A DNA stretch of 64,000 nt, taken from Amnibacterium kyonggiense (GTDB taxonomy: Bacteria > Actinomycetota > Actinomycetes > Actinomycetales > Microbacteriaceae). Of the stretch, positions 33,996 to 43,098 are shown one piece after another (the stretch's first letter is position 1; each line of letters starts with the position of its first letter). The translations under genes and the position numbers were made by a program. The DNA is taken from positions 124,001 to 188,000 of the forward strand of contig NZ_SOAM01000003.1 in assembly GCF_004364555.1 (NCBI RefSeq). The letters are read 5' to 3'. The notes beneath the pieces were generated by a model. The model was not told the origin of the DNA, did no database searches, and saw nothing but the letters and a program-made list of their open reading frames with translations.

Positions 33996-35453
33996 TCAGC
34001 GGCCGGACGACGCTCCCGGCGCGCCGGGCGTGGCGACCGGCCGGAGCGGCCCGCGCGCACCGCCCTCGAGGACGCTCCCGTCGACGTCGAACCGGCTGCC
34101 GCAGACCGGGCAGTCCCAGCTCCCCTCGAGGTCGTTCCAGGCGACGATGCCGCCCGCGCGGCTGCACGACGCCGCGACGCTGCGCAGCACGTCGCCCGTG
34201 AGGCTGGTGGCGACGAGGCCGTCGTCCGTGCGGTGCACGACGCCCTGCCCGTCCCGCAGTAGCGGGAGGTCGGTCGGAGCGAGCCGGCGGAAGGAGGAGA
34301 CCAGCTCGGACGCGGCCCGGACGTCGGCGGCGAGGCCGACGGTTTGGCTGCGGGGTCGGGTGACGCGCCGTCCGATCGTCGTCGCCCACGCCGGACGGTG
34401 CAGGCCGAGCAGGTCGCGACTGATCCGGACGCCCGCCGCGGCGCCCTGGGTGAGCCCCCAGCCGTCGAACCCGGACGCGAACGACACCGCCCCGCCGCCC
34501 CGCGGCAGCAGGCCGACGAACGCGATCGGGTTGAACGGCCGGTAGTCCTGCCCGCTCCACGCGTCGGCGCGGACGAAGTCGGGCGCCATGCGGCGCAGCG
34601 CCGCCTCGACCCGGTCGGCCCGGTGCAGCTCGGAGCCGCCCGTGCCGACCGCGTGGGCCTGCCCCACCGCAGCGAGACGTCCGTCCGCGGTGGGCGAGGC
34701 CGTCGTGCTGCCCTCCGGCCCGATCGCGGTCACGACCGGCAGCTCGGTCGTGGACGCGCCCGTCACCGCGACCATCCGGAACGCCGCCGTCTTCAGGGCG
34801 TACAGGCCGCGGTCGAGGATCGGCGTCCCCGTCGCGAGCACGACGTGGCGCGCGGCGTACTCGCCCTGCCCCGTCTCGACGACGCTGACGGCCTTCGGGC
34901 GGACGCGGACGTCGACGACGCGCTCCCGCTCGACGATCCGCACCCCGGCCTCCGTCGCCGCGATCGCGAGGGCGGAGAGCAGCCGGGCCGGGTCGACGAC
35001 GATCTGGTCGCGCAGCCGGAGCGCACCGTGGTGCTCGAACGGCAGCTCCGGCGAGCGCTGCAGCTTCTCGAGCCGGAGCCCGGCGCGGGAGGCGGCCAGG
35101 TGCTCGTCGTCCACGCGGACCGCGCCGTCCGCGTGGGAGGCGACGAGCCAGGCGTCGTGCCGCTCGTGCGCGGTGCCCGTGGCCTCCAGCAGGTCTTCGA
35201 GCAGCGCGAAGCCGGCGGCGTTCATGGCGCGGTAGGCGGCGGCGTTCTTCCGGGCGCTCTCCGCCGAGAGGCGGCGGTAGGCGGTCCCGTGCAGCTGGCT
35301 GACGACGCCGAGGGAGCGGCCGGAGGATCCGCCGCCGACCGGCTCGGCGGTCACGACGACGACCCGGTGGCCGCCTCGGGCGAGCAGCAGCGCCGTCGTG
35401 AGACCGACGACGCCGGCGCCCACCACCACGTCGTCGACCACGTCGGATGCCAT
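33996..35453 (-). CDS. FAD-dependent oxidoreductase with altered C-terminal Rieske-like domain
   Basis: A 485-residue protein. The DAO-type FAD-binding fold opens with VVVGAGVVGLTTALLLARGG and continues with GRSLGVVSQLHGT and ASGFDGWGLTQGAAAG. The C-terminal 70 residues align in layout with the Rieske [2Fe-2S] domain of this family. However, the usual C-x-H is C430-S-R432 and the usual C-x-x-H is C448-P-V-C451, so both histidine ligands are replaced. The DNA at 34101-34166 supports this directly. The domain may bind another cluster or zinc, or be structural. The ATG is preceded by TAGCGT six bases away. Confidence 0.88.
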   Translation of the reverse strand: MASDVVDDVVVGAGVVGLTTALLLARGGHRVVVVTAEPVGGGSSGRSLGVVSQLHGTAYRRLSAESARKNAAAYRAMNAAGFALLEDLLEATGTAHERHDAWLVASHADGAVRVDDEHLAASRAGLRLEKLQRSPELPFEHHGALRLRDQIVVDPARLLSALAIAATEAGVRIVERERVVDVRVRPKAVSVVETGQGEYAARHVVLATGTPILDRGLYALKTAAFRMVAVTGASTTELPVVTAIGPEGSTTASPTADGRLAAVGQAHAVGTGGSELHRADRVEAALRRMAPDFVRADAWSGQDYRPFNPIAFVGLLPRGGGAVSFASGFDGWGLTQGAAAGVRISRDLLGLHRPAWATTIGRRVTRPRSQTVGLAADVRAASELVSSFRRLAPTDLPLLRDGQGVVHRTDDGLVATSLTGDVLRSVAASCSRAGGIVAWNDLEGSWDCPVCGSRFDVDGSVLEGGARGPLRPVATPGAPGASSGR

Positions 35454-35529
35454 GCCGCGACGCTACCGGGGAGCGGCTGCGGGCCCGATGACCGGCGGCG
35501 ACGGCATCCGCCTCCTAGGCTCCTCCCTC
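35454..35529. promoter_or_regulatory. Divergent leaderless promoters (FAD oxidoreductase / psuG)
   Basis: Minus strand TAGCGT at 35465-35460 is six bases from the oxidoreductase ATG. Plus strand TAGGCT at 35516-35521 is eight bases from the psuG GTG. Confidence 0.45.
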
Positions 35530-36453
35530 GTGCCGAATCCCCCGTTCCTCCTGTCCGACGAGGTCGCCGAGGCGCTCGAGACCGGGAAGCCGGTCGTCGC
35601 GCTCGAGTCGACGATCATCAGCCACGGCCTGCCGCGGCCCCGCAACCTCGAGGCGGCGCGGGACTTCGAGGCGGTGCTCCGGGACGCGGGCGTCGTGCCC
35701 GCGACCATCGCCGTGCTCGACGGCATCCCGCGTGTCGGGCTCGACGACGAGGGCGTCCGGCGGATCGCGGACGAGGAGATGGCGAAGGCCAGCATCCGGG
35801 ACCTGCCGATCATCGCCGCGCGCGGCACGAGCGCCGCGACGACGGTCGCCGCGACGACCCACCTCGCGGCCCTCGCCGGCGTGCGGGTGTTCGCGACCGG
35901 CGGCCTCGGCGGCGTCCACCGCGGCGCGAGCTCGACCTTCGACGAGTCCGCCGACCTCACCGCCCTCGCGCAGCACCCGGTCGCCGTCGTCACGGCCGGG
36001 GTGAAGAGCGTGCTCGACATCGGCGCCACGCTCGAGCGCCTCGAGACGCTCTCCGTGCCGGTCGTCGGCTTCGGCACCGGCGAGTTCCCGAGCTTCTGGC
36101 TGCCGACCTCCGGCTTCGACCTCGACTGGCGGGTGGAGAGCGCCGAGGAGGTCGCGGCGATCCTGAAGGCGCAGGACGCCGCGCCCGCCGACGGCCGTCC
36201 GCGCGCCGGCCTCGTCGTGGCCAACCCGGTGCCCGAGGGCGAGGGCTGGGACCGCGCCGAGCACGACCGGGTGCTCGCGCAGGCGTTCGCGGCTGCGGAT
36301 GCGGCGAAGGTCCGCGGCAAGGCGGTGACGCCGTTCCTGCTCTCCTTCATCGTGACGGCGTCGGAGGGCGTCTCCCTCGAGGTCAACCTCGCGCTGGCCC
36401 GGAACAACGTGCGCGTCGCGGGAGCGATCGCGACCGCCTACGCCGCGCGCTGA
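35530..36453 (+). CDS. psuG: Pseudouridine-5'-phosphate glycosidase
   Basis: A 307-residue enzyme that splits pseudouridine 5'-phosphate into uracil and ribose 5-phosphate. Motifs are VVALESTIISHGLPRP with the catalytic glutamate, GTSAATTVAATTHLAALAGVRVFATGGLGGVHRG, TAGVKSVLDI with the Schiff-base lysine, and GFGTGEFPSFWLPTSG. The GTG at 35530 is set by the TAGGCT hexamer eight bases upstream and gives the normal family N-terminus; an ATG at 35488 is in frame but upstream of that promoter. It is followed by a PfkB kinase one base after the stop. Confidence 0.96.
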   Translation: MPNPPFLLSDEVAEALETGKPVVALESTIISHGLPRPRNLEAARDFEAVLRDAGVVPATIAVLDGIPRVGLDDEGVRRIADEEMAKASIRDLPIIAARGTSAATTVAATTHLAALAGVRVFATGGLGGVHRGASSTFDESADLTALAQHPVAVVTAGVKSVLDIGATLERLETLSVPVVGFGTGEFPSFWLPTSGFDLDWRVESAEEVAAILKAQDAAPADGRPRAGLVVANPVPEGEGWDRAEHDRVLAQAFAAADAAKVRGKAVTPFLLSFIVTASEGVSLEVNLALARNNVRVAGAIATAYAAR

Positions 36454-36454
36454 C

Positions 36455-37324
36455 GTGCCCGGGGTCCTCGCCGTCGGGGACGTGATCGACGACGTGCTCG
36501 TGCGCCCGTCGGGGCCGATCGCGCCGGATACCGACACGCCGAGCCGCATCGAGCGGACCGCGGGCGGATCGGCCGCGAACACGGCCTGCTGGCTCGCGTC
36601 CATCGGGGTGCGCACGGCGCTCGTCGCGTCCGTCGGCGACGAGGACCTGCAGCGGCACGCCGACCTGCTCGAGGCGGCGGGCGTCGCCCCGCACCTGAAG
36701 GCGTCCGAGCGCTCGACCGGCTCGATCGTGGTGGTCTCGCAGGGCGAGTCCCGCGCGATGCTGACCGACCGCGGAGCGAACGAGGACACCGCGCCGGAGG
36801 ACGTCACCGACGCGCTCCTCGCCGAGCACGACCTGCTGCACGTCACGGGGCACGTCTTCGCCGGTCCTGACCGTGATGCGGGCTGGCGCGACCTGTTCGC
36901 GCGCGCCGCCCGGGCCGGCGTGACGACCTCCGTCGCCCCCGGCTCGGCCGGGCACCTCGCGGCCATGGGGCCGGACCGGTTCCTGCGCGTGGTCGCGGGC
37001 GTGGACCTGCTGATCGCGGGCCTCGAGGAGGCGCAGCTGCTGACCGGCCTCGCCGACCCGACCGGCGCGGCGCTCGCGCTCGCCGCGGCGCACCCGCTCG
37101 TCGTCGTCACCCTCGGGAGCGACGGCTCGCTCGTCGCGACGCGGGACGGCGCGACGCCCGTGCCGCCGGTGGCCGCGGAGGTCGTCGACGTGACGGGTGC
37201 GGGCGACGCCTACGCGGCGGGCTTCCTCGCCGCCCTGGCCGTCGGCGCGTCCGACGCCGAGGCGGGCGCCCGGGCCGCCGCCCTCGCCGCCCTGGCCGTC
37301 GCGAGGGTCGGCGCTCGCCCGTAG
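36455..37324 (+). CDS. psuK: PfkB-family kinase, probably pseudouridine kinase
   Basis: A 289-residue ribokinase-fold enzyme. N-terminal VLAVGDVIDDVLV and TAGGSAANTACWLASIG, and the C-terminal PfkB signature DVTGAGDAYAAGFLAAL with catalytic aspartate near residue 250, are clear. Placement one base downstream of psuG strongly suggests it supplies pseudouridine 5'-phosphate for PsuG, completing pseudouridine salvage. Without biochemical data the sugar-kinase specificity is inferred from context only. Confidence 0.85.
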   Translation: MPGVLAVGDVIDDVLVRPSGPIAPDTDTPSRIERTAGGSAANTACWLASIGVRTALVASVGDEDLQRHADLLEAAGVAPHLKASERSTGSIVVVSQGESRAMLTDRGANEDTAPEDVTDALLAEHDLLHVTGHVFAGPDRDAGWRDLFARAARAGVTTSVAPGSAGHLAAMGPDRFLRVVAGVDLLIAGLEEAQLLTGLADPTGAALALAAAHPLVVVTLGSDGSLVATRDGATPVPPVAAEVVDVTGAGDAYAAGFLAALAVGASDAEAGARAAALAALAVARVGARP

Positions 37325-37567
37325 CCGCCTGCGAGTCGCCTCGGCGCAGGCGCGGAGGGCCCTGCTCGAGCGCGGTGCACGGGGCTCGGCGATGCGTGCA
37401 ATCCGGCGCCGGAATCCTCGACCCGCCACCGCCGTTGCACTCCCCCGGCGTCACCCCGTGGACGATTCCTGTTCAGGGGCCATCCATTCGGGGGGCCGCG
37501 GAACGTCGTCGGCCGCGAGTAGCTTGTGCGGCCACCGCCTGATGCAGGGATGCGTAAGGAGAACGAA
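37325..37567 (+). promoter_or_regulatory. Control region of the phosphoesterase gene
   Basis: A 243-base stretch without a convincing gene. A strong Shine-Dalgarno AAGGAG at 37555-37560 lies seven bases before a TTG, deciding the downstream start. TAGCTT at 37520-37525 is a weak candidate -10. No other signal seen. Confidence 0.4.
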
Positions 37568-38563
37568 TTGTCCAGCCGAGGTGCTGCAGGGTCCGATACC
37601 GAGCGGACGGCCGAGCACGCGCGTCCAGACCACTTCCTCCTCCACCTCAGCGACACGCACCTGCTCATCCCCGGCGGGAAGCTCTACGACGCGATCGCGC
37701 CGGAGCGGAGCCTGCAGCGGATCTTCGCCGACCTCGAGGCCTCCGGCACCCGCCCCGAGGCGATCGTCTTCACCGGTGACCTCGCCGACCACGGCGACGC
37801 GGAGGCGTACCGCCTCCTCCGCTCGATCGTGGAGCCGGCCGCCGAGCGGCTCGGCGCGCAGGTCATCTGGTGCATGGGCAACCACGACGACCGGCAGACG
37901 TTCCGCCGAGAGCTCTTCGGTCAGGCGCGCAACCGGCGTCCGGTCGACCGGGTCTACGACGTCAACGGTCTCCGCGTGATCACGATGGACACCTCCGTCC
38001 CGGGCCACCACCACGGCGAGCTCACGGGCGCGCAGCTCGACTGGCTCGCGGAGGAACTCGCCTCCCCCGCGCCCCACGGCACGATCCTCGCCCTGCACCA
38101 CCCGCCGCTGCCGTGCATCCAGGACCTCGCGGTGATGGTGGAGCTGCGCGACCAGGCGGGCCTGAAGGAGGTCGTCGAGGGCAGCGACATCCGCTCGATC
38201 CTCGCGGGGCACGTGCACTTCTCCACGAACGGCACGTTCGCGGGCATCCCCGTCTCGGTCGCCTCCGCGACCTGCTACACGCAGGACCTCACCGGGCAGT
38301 CCCGCGGCACGCGCCCGCAGGACGGCAACCAGTCGTACAACCTCGTGCACGTGTACGACGACACGGTGCTCCACTCGGTGGTCCCGGTCGCCGCAGGGCT
38401 GACGATGTCGGCGACCTCCGCCGAGGAGAGCGCCGAGATCCTCGCCGCGCACGGCGTCACGATCCCGGAGCAGGTCAACGCCCACCTCCCGTCGCGCGTC
38501 TTCGACCGCGTCGACGAGGAGCTGGAGCTGATGACCCAGCCGATCTCGGTCATCCGCCCCTAG
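37568..38563 (+). CDS. Calcineurin-like phosphoesterase (CpdA-like)
   Basis: A 331-residue metallophosphoesterase. The metal-binding signatures occur in order: [38 protein letters not shown] and [13 protein letters not shown]. This is the class III cyclic-nucleotide phosphodiesterase arrangement (CpdA/Rv0805 type), so a cyclic nucleotide or other phosphodiester is the likely substrate. The last 60 residues ([20 protein letters not shown]...) are an extra alpha-helical tail. The TTG start was chosen because of its near-perfect AAGGAG; ATG and GTG codons upstream in frame lack one. Confidence 0.9.
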   Translation: MSSRGAAGSDTERTAEHARPDHFLLHLSDTHLLIPGGKLYDAIAPERSLQRIFADLEASGTRPEAIVFTGDLADHGDAEAYRLLRSIVEPAAERLGAQVIWCMGNHDDRQTFRRELFGQARNRRPVDRVYDVNGLRVITMDTSVPGHHHGELTGAQLDWLAEELASPAPHGTILALHHPPLPCIQDLAVMVELRDQAGLKEVVEGSDIRSILAGHVHFSTNGTFAGIPVSVASATCYTQDLTGQSRGTRPQDGNQSYNLVHVYDDTVLHSVVPVAAGLTMSATSAEESAEILAAHGVTIPEQVNAHLPSRVFDRVDEELELMTQPISVIRP

Positions 38564-38581
38564 CGAGCGGAGTCGGAGCGC

Positions 38582-40168
38582 TCAGCCCGCCTGGGCCGGT
38601 GCGCCCGCCTCGCCGTCCGTGCGCTCCCAGGGCGCCGGCAGCGGGAAGTAGTGCTGCAGGAACGCCGTGACCTTCTTCGCGCGGACGTCGGGCGCGACCT
38701 CCGGGAAGCTGCCGTCGTTGAGGCAGAAGAAGTCGACGTCGCGCCGCTTGCCCAGCTTCTTCAGCAGCCCGAGCCCCTTGTGGGTCGTCGTGTCGACGTA
38801 GAGCATCGTCGACTCCCGGTTCTGGATCGACCGCCCGGTGAGCAGCGCGTAGTAGTGGTACAGGCTGTTCGTGACCGAGATGTTGTCCTTCGCGCGGAAG
38901 GGGCTCGCGGCCGTGGCCGTGAACTCCGGCTCGAAGACCTCCTCCATCTCCGCGATGACGCTGCGGCGCAGGGGCGCCGCCGAGTGCTCGAGATGCCGGG
39001 TGATGACGCGGCCGAAGCGCTCGCGGAGCAGCGCCCGGTTCACCCGCGCGGAGTTCTCGAAGCCGCTGCGGGCCGGGTCGTTGTCGCCGAGCCCGATCCG
39101 CGTGTCCGCCTCGAGGAAGCGGCTGATCCCGCCGGGTGAGAAGAAGGCGTCCTGGCGCAGCGGGCGCCCGATGAACATGTCGTCGTTCGAGTAGATGAAG
39201 TGCTCCGAGAGCCCCTCGATGTGGTGCAGCTGGCTCTCGACCGCCTGCGAGTTGTGGGTCGGCAGCACCGAGGGGTCCTTGAAGAACTCCTCGCTCCGCA
39301 CGATGCGGACCCGCGGGTGGTCCGCCAGCCACGCCGGCGCCTTCGAGTCGGTGGCGATGTAGATGTTCCGGATCCACGGCAGGTACGTGTTGACCGACCG
39401 GAGCGCGTAGCGCAGCTCGTCGATCTGCCGGTAGCGCGCCTCCGAGTCGTCGCCCTCGCCGACCACGTACGACGCCATCCGACGCGCGCGGGCCCGCTGC
39501 CACTCCTTGTCGGTGCCGTCGACCCAGGAGAAGACCATGTCGATCGGGAACGTCACGTCGGAGACGAGGTCCGTGAACATGTCGCGGATCGTCGACCAGG
39601 TGCGGCCGTAGCGCTCGGTGTCCTCCGGGTGCAGGTCGGCCGTGACGAATCGGCGCCGGGTCAGGGCGTTCGGCGCGGGCACCCGGACCTCGGCGCCCTG
39701 CCGGACCCAGAACTCGAAGCGGACGCCGTCCTCCGGCACCGCGTGCAGCACGCCGGCGGCGTCGACGCGCGGCCGGTACAGGGACAGCAGCCGGTCGGTG
39801 CGGGCGGGCGCCACGTCGCCGTCGGCGACGAGCACGACCTCGTCGCGGGGCTGCAGGTTGCGCTTGAGGGCCACCGACAGGAAGGGCTCGTCGGCGCAGG
39901 CCGCGACGAGGGCGCGGGTGACCGCGAGCCGCTCCGTCTCGTCGACGACGAGGATCGGCCGGTGCGCGTCGTCGCGGACGAGCAGGTACTGGACGTCCGC
40001 CGCGTCGAGCGCGTCGGCGAGGAACAGGAGGTCCGCGATGCGGGCCTCGGCCGGGATCTCGGTGCGGCCCGCGAGCGCGAGCACGCCGCCGACCTCGACG
40101 ACGTCGGGACGGGAGCGGATCCTGGAGGCCGGACTCTGCAGGGGACGGAGCTTGGAGCGCGCGGGCAT
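38582..40168 (-). CDS. Stealth-family capsular polysaccharide phosphotransferase
   Basis: A 528-residue cytoplasmic glycosyl-1-phosphate transferase-like protein. The four Stealth regions are evident: IDMVFSWVDGTDKEWQ near residue 210, YRQIDELRYALRSVNTYLPWIRNIYIATDS, HFIYSNDDMFIGRPL and the terminal TTHKGLGLLKKLGKRRDVDFFCLNDGS. Family members transfer hexose-1-phosphate in capsule or cell-wall polymer synthesis. The first 200 residues resemble the long N-terminal extension of actinobacterial members. No other capsule genes are adjacent, so its polymer is unknown. Confidence 0.93.
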   Translation of the reverse strand: MPARSKLRPLQSPASRIRSRPDVVEVGGVLALAGRTEIPAEARIADLLFLADALDAADVQYLLVRDDAHRPILVVDETERLAVTRALVAACADEPFLSVALKRNLQPRDEVVLVADGDVAPARTDRLLSLYRPRVDAAGVLHAVPEDGVRFEFWVRQGAEVRVPAPNALTRRRFVTADLHPEDTERYGRTWSTIRDMFTDLVSDVTFPIDMVFSWVDGTDKEWQRARARRMASYVVGEGDDSEARYRQIDELRYALRSVNTYLPWIRNIYIATDSKAPAWLADHPRVRIVRSEEFFKDPSVLPTHNSQAVESQLHHIEGLSEHFIYSNDDMFIGRPLRQDAFFSPGGISRFLEADTRIGLGDNDPARSGFENSARVNRALLRERFGRVITRHLEHSAAPLRRSVIAEMEEVFEPEFTATAASPFRAKDNISVTNSLYHYYALLTGRSIQNRESTMLYVDTTTHKGLGLLKKLGKRRDVDFFCLNDGSFPEVAPDVRAKKVTAFLQHYFPLPAPWERTDGEAGAPAQAG

Positions 40169-40352
40169 GGCGGGGTCCCCCTTCGAGGTCGTGGAGCTTC
40201 GCTGACGGTCCTCCGGCCGCGTCGCGCGGCATTTCGTCGCGGCGCCCCGGGAGGGACGCTCCTGCTGCTGATGCTAGCGGTCGCGTGTTCCCGGCGATGC
40301 CCGCGTTCGCCCGGACCCCGGTCGCCGGGCGGCCGGTCCCGATGCGGCGCGG

Positions 40353-40895
40353 TCAGCCGAGCAGGGTGCGCAGCTCGTGCACCCACGCCGCGTAGCCGGC
40401 GTCGGTGAGGTGGAGCCGGTCGTTCGTGAGCTCCGGTCGCAGCTCGCCGTCCTCCTCCGCGAACGTCGGCCACAGGTCGAGGAACTCGGCCTTCACCGTC
40501 GGCGCGAACTGTCGGACGTGGATGTTCACCTCGCGGATCCAGTCGGCGCGCTCGCGCTCCCGCGGCAGCACCGAGGTCACGACGAGCCGGACGTCGGGCA
40601 GCTCGTGGCGGAGCTGGAACAGGATGTCCTCGAGCCCGCGGACGACCTGCTCGACGGTGGCGCGGCGGGACTCGTTCGTCCCCGCCATCAGGACCACGGT
40701 GCCCGGGCGGCGGGCCACGACGTCGTCGAGCCGCGCGGCGACGTCCGCGGTCGTGTCGCCCGGAACGCCGGCGTTCACGACCTCGCGGTCGGGGAACGCC
40801 TCCTCCCACGGACCGGCCTCCGTCAGGCTGTCGCCGAGCAGCAGCAGCGGCCCCTCGGAGGCGGGCACGGGCGCATGGGCTTCGGTGTCGCTCAC
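40353..40895 (-). CDS. SGNH/GDSL-family hydrolase
   Basis: A 180-residue esterase-like protein. Block I is LLLLGDSLTE with nucleophile S23, block II glycine lies in VVNAGVPGDTT, block III is LMAGTNES with the oxyanion asparagine, and block V has D159-x-x-H162 in TNDRLHLTDAGY. No signal peptide is visible, so a cytoplasmic acyl esterase or thioesterase is expected. The GTG start is preceded by TAGCCT six bases upstream. The 184-base gap to the downstream Stealth gene shows nothing recognisable. Confidence 0.9.
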   Translation of the reverse strand: MSDTEAHAPVPASEGPLLLLGDSLTEAGPWEEAFPDREVVNAGVPGDTTADVAARLDDVVARRPGTVVLMAGTNESRRATVEQVVRGLEDILFQLRHELPDVRLVVTSVLPRERERADWIREVNIHVRQFAPTVKAEFLDLWPTFAEEDGELRPELTNDRLHLTDAGYAAWVHELRTLLG

Positions 40896-40954
40896 CGGGT
40901 CAGGCTAGAGGCAGGTCCTGAGCGGGTCGACCGGGCCGCGTACGCTGGACCGCC
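40896..40954. promoter_or_regulatory. Divergent leaderless promoters (SGNH hydrolase / deoC)
   Basis: Minus strand TAGCCT at 40907-40902 is six bases from the hydrolase GTG. Plus strand TACGCT at 40941-40946 is eight bases from the deoC GTG. Confidence 0.5.
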
Positions 40955-41680
40955 GTGTCCGCGACCGAGAACCCCACCGTCGAGTCCATCGCCGCCCTCA
41001 TCGACCACGCGATCCTGAAGCCGGAGCTGACGGACGCCGAGGTGGAGTCCGACCTCGACCTGGCCGGCCGCTGGGGCGTGTTCAGCGTGTGCGTGCGGCC
41101 GTCGGACGTCCCGCGCTCGGTCGCGCGGCTCGCCGGGACCGGCGTGGCGACCGGCACCGTGATCGGCTTCCCGCACGGGTCGACCTCCACCGCCGCGAAG
41201 ACCGCGGAGAGCCGTCGCGCGCTGGAGGACGGCGCCGCCGAGCTCGACATGGTGCTGCACATCGGCCGGCTGCGGAGCGGCGACCTCGCCGCCGTGACGG
41301 ACGACATCGCGGCGGTCGTCGCCGTGGCGGAGGGCCGGATCGTCAAGGTGATCCTCGAGACCGCGTTCCTCACCGACGAGCAGGTCGTCGCCGGGTCGAA
41401 GGCGGCGGAGGCGGCGGGCGCGTCCTTCGTGAAGACGTCGACGGGCTTCGCGGGCGGCGGCGCGACGCTCCACCACCTCCGGCTCATGCGCGACGCGGTC
41501 TCCCCCGCGGTGCGGGTGAAGGCGTCCGGCGGCGTGCGCGGTCTCGACACCCTGCTCCAGATGCGGGCGGTCGGCGTCGACCGCTTCGGCACGAGCGCGA
41601 CGGAGACGATCCTCACCGACGTGCAGCGGCTGGCCGAGACCGGCAGCACCTCCGGCGCGACGGACGCCTCCTCCTACTGA
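40955..41680 (+). CDS. deoC: Deoxyribose-phosphate aldolase
   Basis: A 241-residue class I aldolase that cleaves 2-deoxyribose 5-phosphate to acetaldehyde and glyceraldehyde 3-phosphate during deoxynucleoside salvage. Seen are IDHAILKPELTDAEV, SVCVRPSDV, VIGFPHGS, the Schiff-base lysine in FVKTSTGFAGGGAT and the proton-relay lysine in VRVKASGGVRG. A leaderless promoter is predicted. The 3' end overlaps the convergent ribF stop by seven bases. Confidence 0.97.
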   Translation: MSATENPTVESIAALIDHAILKPELTDAEVESDLDLAGRWGVFSVCVRPSDVPRSVARLAGTGVATGTVIGFPHGSTSTAAKTAESRRALEDGAAELDMVLHIGRLRSGDLAAVTDDIAAVVAVAEGRIVKVILETAFLTDEQVVAGSKAAEAAGASFVKTSTGFAGGGATLHHLRLMRDAVSPAVRVKASGGVRGLDTLLQMRAVGVDRFGTSATETILTDVQRLAETGSTSGATDASSY

Positions 41681-42618
41681 GGTCGGTCGACGAGGGCGCG
41701 GACCTGGCCGACGTCGACGGCGATCTGGGCGATCAGCGGATCGACGCCCTCGTACGCGACCTGCCCGCGGATGCGGTGCGTGAACTCCACGTCGACGAGG
41801 TGGCCGTAGAGGTCGAGCGTCCGGTCGAGCACGTGCGCCTCCACCTGCCTCGGCGGGACGCCCTCGAACGTCGGGTTGCTGCCCACCGAGATCGCCGCCG
41901 GGTACGTCGCGACCGGGTCGGCGGAGCGGTCGACCAGGCGCCCGGCGTAGACACCGTCTGCGGGGATCATCCCGTCGGACTGCTGCGCGAGGTTCGCCGT
42001 CGGGAAGCCGAGCTCGCGTCCGCGGTGCGCGCCGTGGACGACCTCTCCGCGGACCGCCGGTGCGCGCCCGAGCAGCCGAGCGGCCTCCTCGATCGCCCCC
42101 GCGCCGAGCAGCTCGCGGATCCAGGTCGAGGACACGCGCCGCGACTCGACGGTCACCTGCCGCTGCACCCGGACCACGAAGCCCCGCTCCGCGCCCATGC
42201 GCTCGAGCAGCGCGACGTCGCCGCGGCCGCGGTGGCCGAAGCGGAAGTCGTCGCCGACGAGCAGCCGCCGCATGCCGAGCGGGCCGAGCAGGATGCGGTC
42301 GACGAACGCCTCGGGCTCGAGCGCGGCGAGCGCATCGTCGAAGCGGAGGACGACCGTCGCCGCGACGCCGACCGACTCGAGCAGCTCCAGCTTCTGGTCG
42401 AGCCCGACGAGCGGCGCCGGGCACCGGTCCGGGCGCAGCAGCTCGAGGGGGTTGCGGTCGAACGTGACGACGACCGGGAGGAGGTCGTCCCCGGCGAGCT
42501 CGAGCAGGTCGTCGATCACGACCCGGTGCCCGGTGTGCAGGCCGTCGAACTTGCCGATCGTGACGGCGGACGGCCCGAAGCCCTCCGGGACCGACTCGAC
42601 GCCGGTGAAGACGCGCAT
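41674..42618 (-). CDS. ribF: Bifunctional riboflavin kinase / FAD synthetase
   Basis: A 314-residue enzyme making FMN and FAD from riboflavin and ATP. The N-terminal adenylyltransferase domain has VTIGKFDGLHTGHRVVI and VGDDFRFGHRGRGD. The C-terminal flavokinase domain has VVHGAHRGRELGFPTANLA, DGVYAGRL, ISVGSNPTF and EAHVLD. Its ATG overlaps the stop of the upstream membrane protein gene (ATGA). It belongs to the dispersed translation backbone: truB lies upstream and rpsO far downstream on the same strand. Confidence 0.97.
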   Translation of the reverse strand: MRVFTGVESVPEGFGPSAVTIGKFDGLHTGHRVVIDDLLELAGDDLLPVVVTFDRNPLELLRPDRCPAPLVGLDQKLELLESVGVAATVVLRFDDALAALEPEAFVDRILLGPLGMRRLLVGDDFRFGHRGRGDVALLERMGAERGFVVRVQRQVTVESRRVSSTWIRELLGAGAIEEAARLLGRAPAVRGEVVHGAHRGRELGFPTANLAQQSDGMIPADGVYAGRLVDRSADPVATYPAAISVGSNPTFEGVPPRQVEAHVLDRTLDLYGHLVDVEFTHRIRGQVAYEGVDPLIAQIAVDVGQVRALVDRPQ

Positions 42619-43055
42619 CACCGCGCCGCCCGCTCGAACACGGCGCGCTGGCTCCGCAGGAACAGCAGTCCGAGGATCGGCAGCGCGAGCGGGATGAGGA
42701 GGTACTCGAGGCCGAAGTACGCCCAGACCGTGCTGCGGTCGCCCTCGAACGGGAACAGCGAGAGGTCGACGACGGACAGCGTGCCGACCACGAGGACCCC
42801 GACCAGCTCGATCGTGATCGCCGTGCGCGCGACGAGGTACGCGCGGCGGCCGGGCGTGATCAGCGCGATCGTCGCGATCAGGTACACGATCCCGGCGAAC
42901 AGCGACAGCAGGTAGGCGAGCGGCGCGACCTCGAAGTGCGTCACGATCTCGAAGATGCTCCGCGCGAGCGCCGCGATCCACATGATGAAGTAGAAGACGA
43001 TGAGGGTGCGGCCGGGTCCGGAGGTCTTCGGCCGGGTGGCGCTCGTCTCGGTCAT
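42618..43055 (-). CDS. Four-helix membrane protein of unknown function
   Basis: A 145-residue protein with four transmembrane segments (about residues 17-37, 46-67, 78-98 and 109-133) after a charged N-terminus TETSATRPKTSGPGR. The short pattern IMWIAALARSIFEI is typical of small actinobacterial membrane proteins near ribF. Its stop overlaps the ribF start, so it is co-translated with ribF. A riboflavin uptake role is conceivable but unsupported. Confidence 0.7.
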   Translation of the reverse strand: MTETSATRPKTSGPGRTLIVFYFIMWIAALARSIFEIVTHFEVAPLAYLLSLFAGIVYLIATIALITPGRRAYLVARTAITIELVGVLVVGTLSVVDLSLFPFEGDRSTVWAYFGLEYLLIPLALPILGLLFLRSQRAVFERAAR

Positions 43056-43098
43056 CGCCCCGGAATCCTCCCACGCCGCCGCGGGGCGCTCCGCACCG

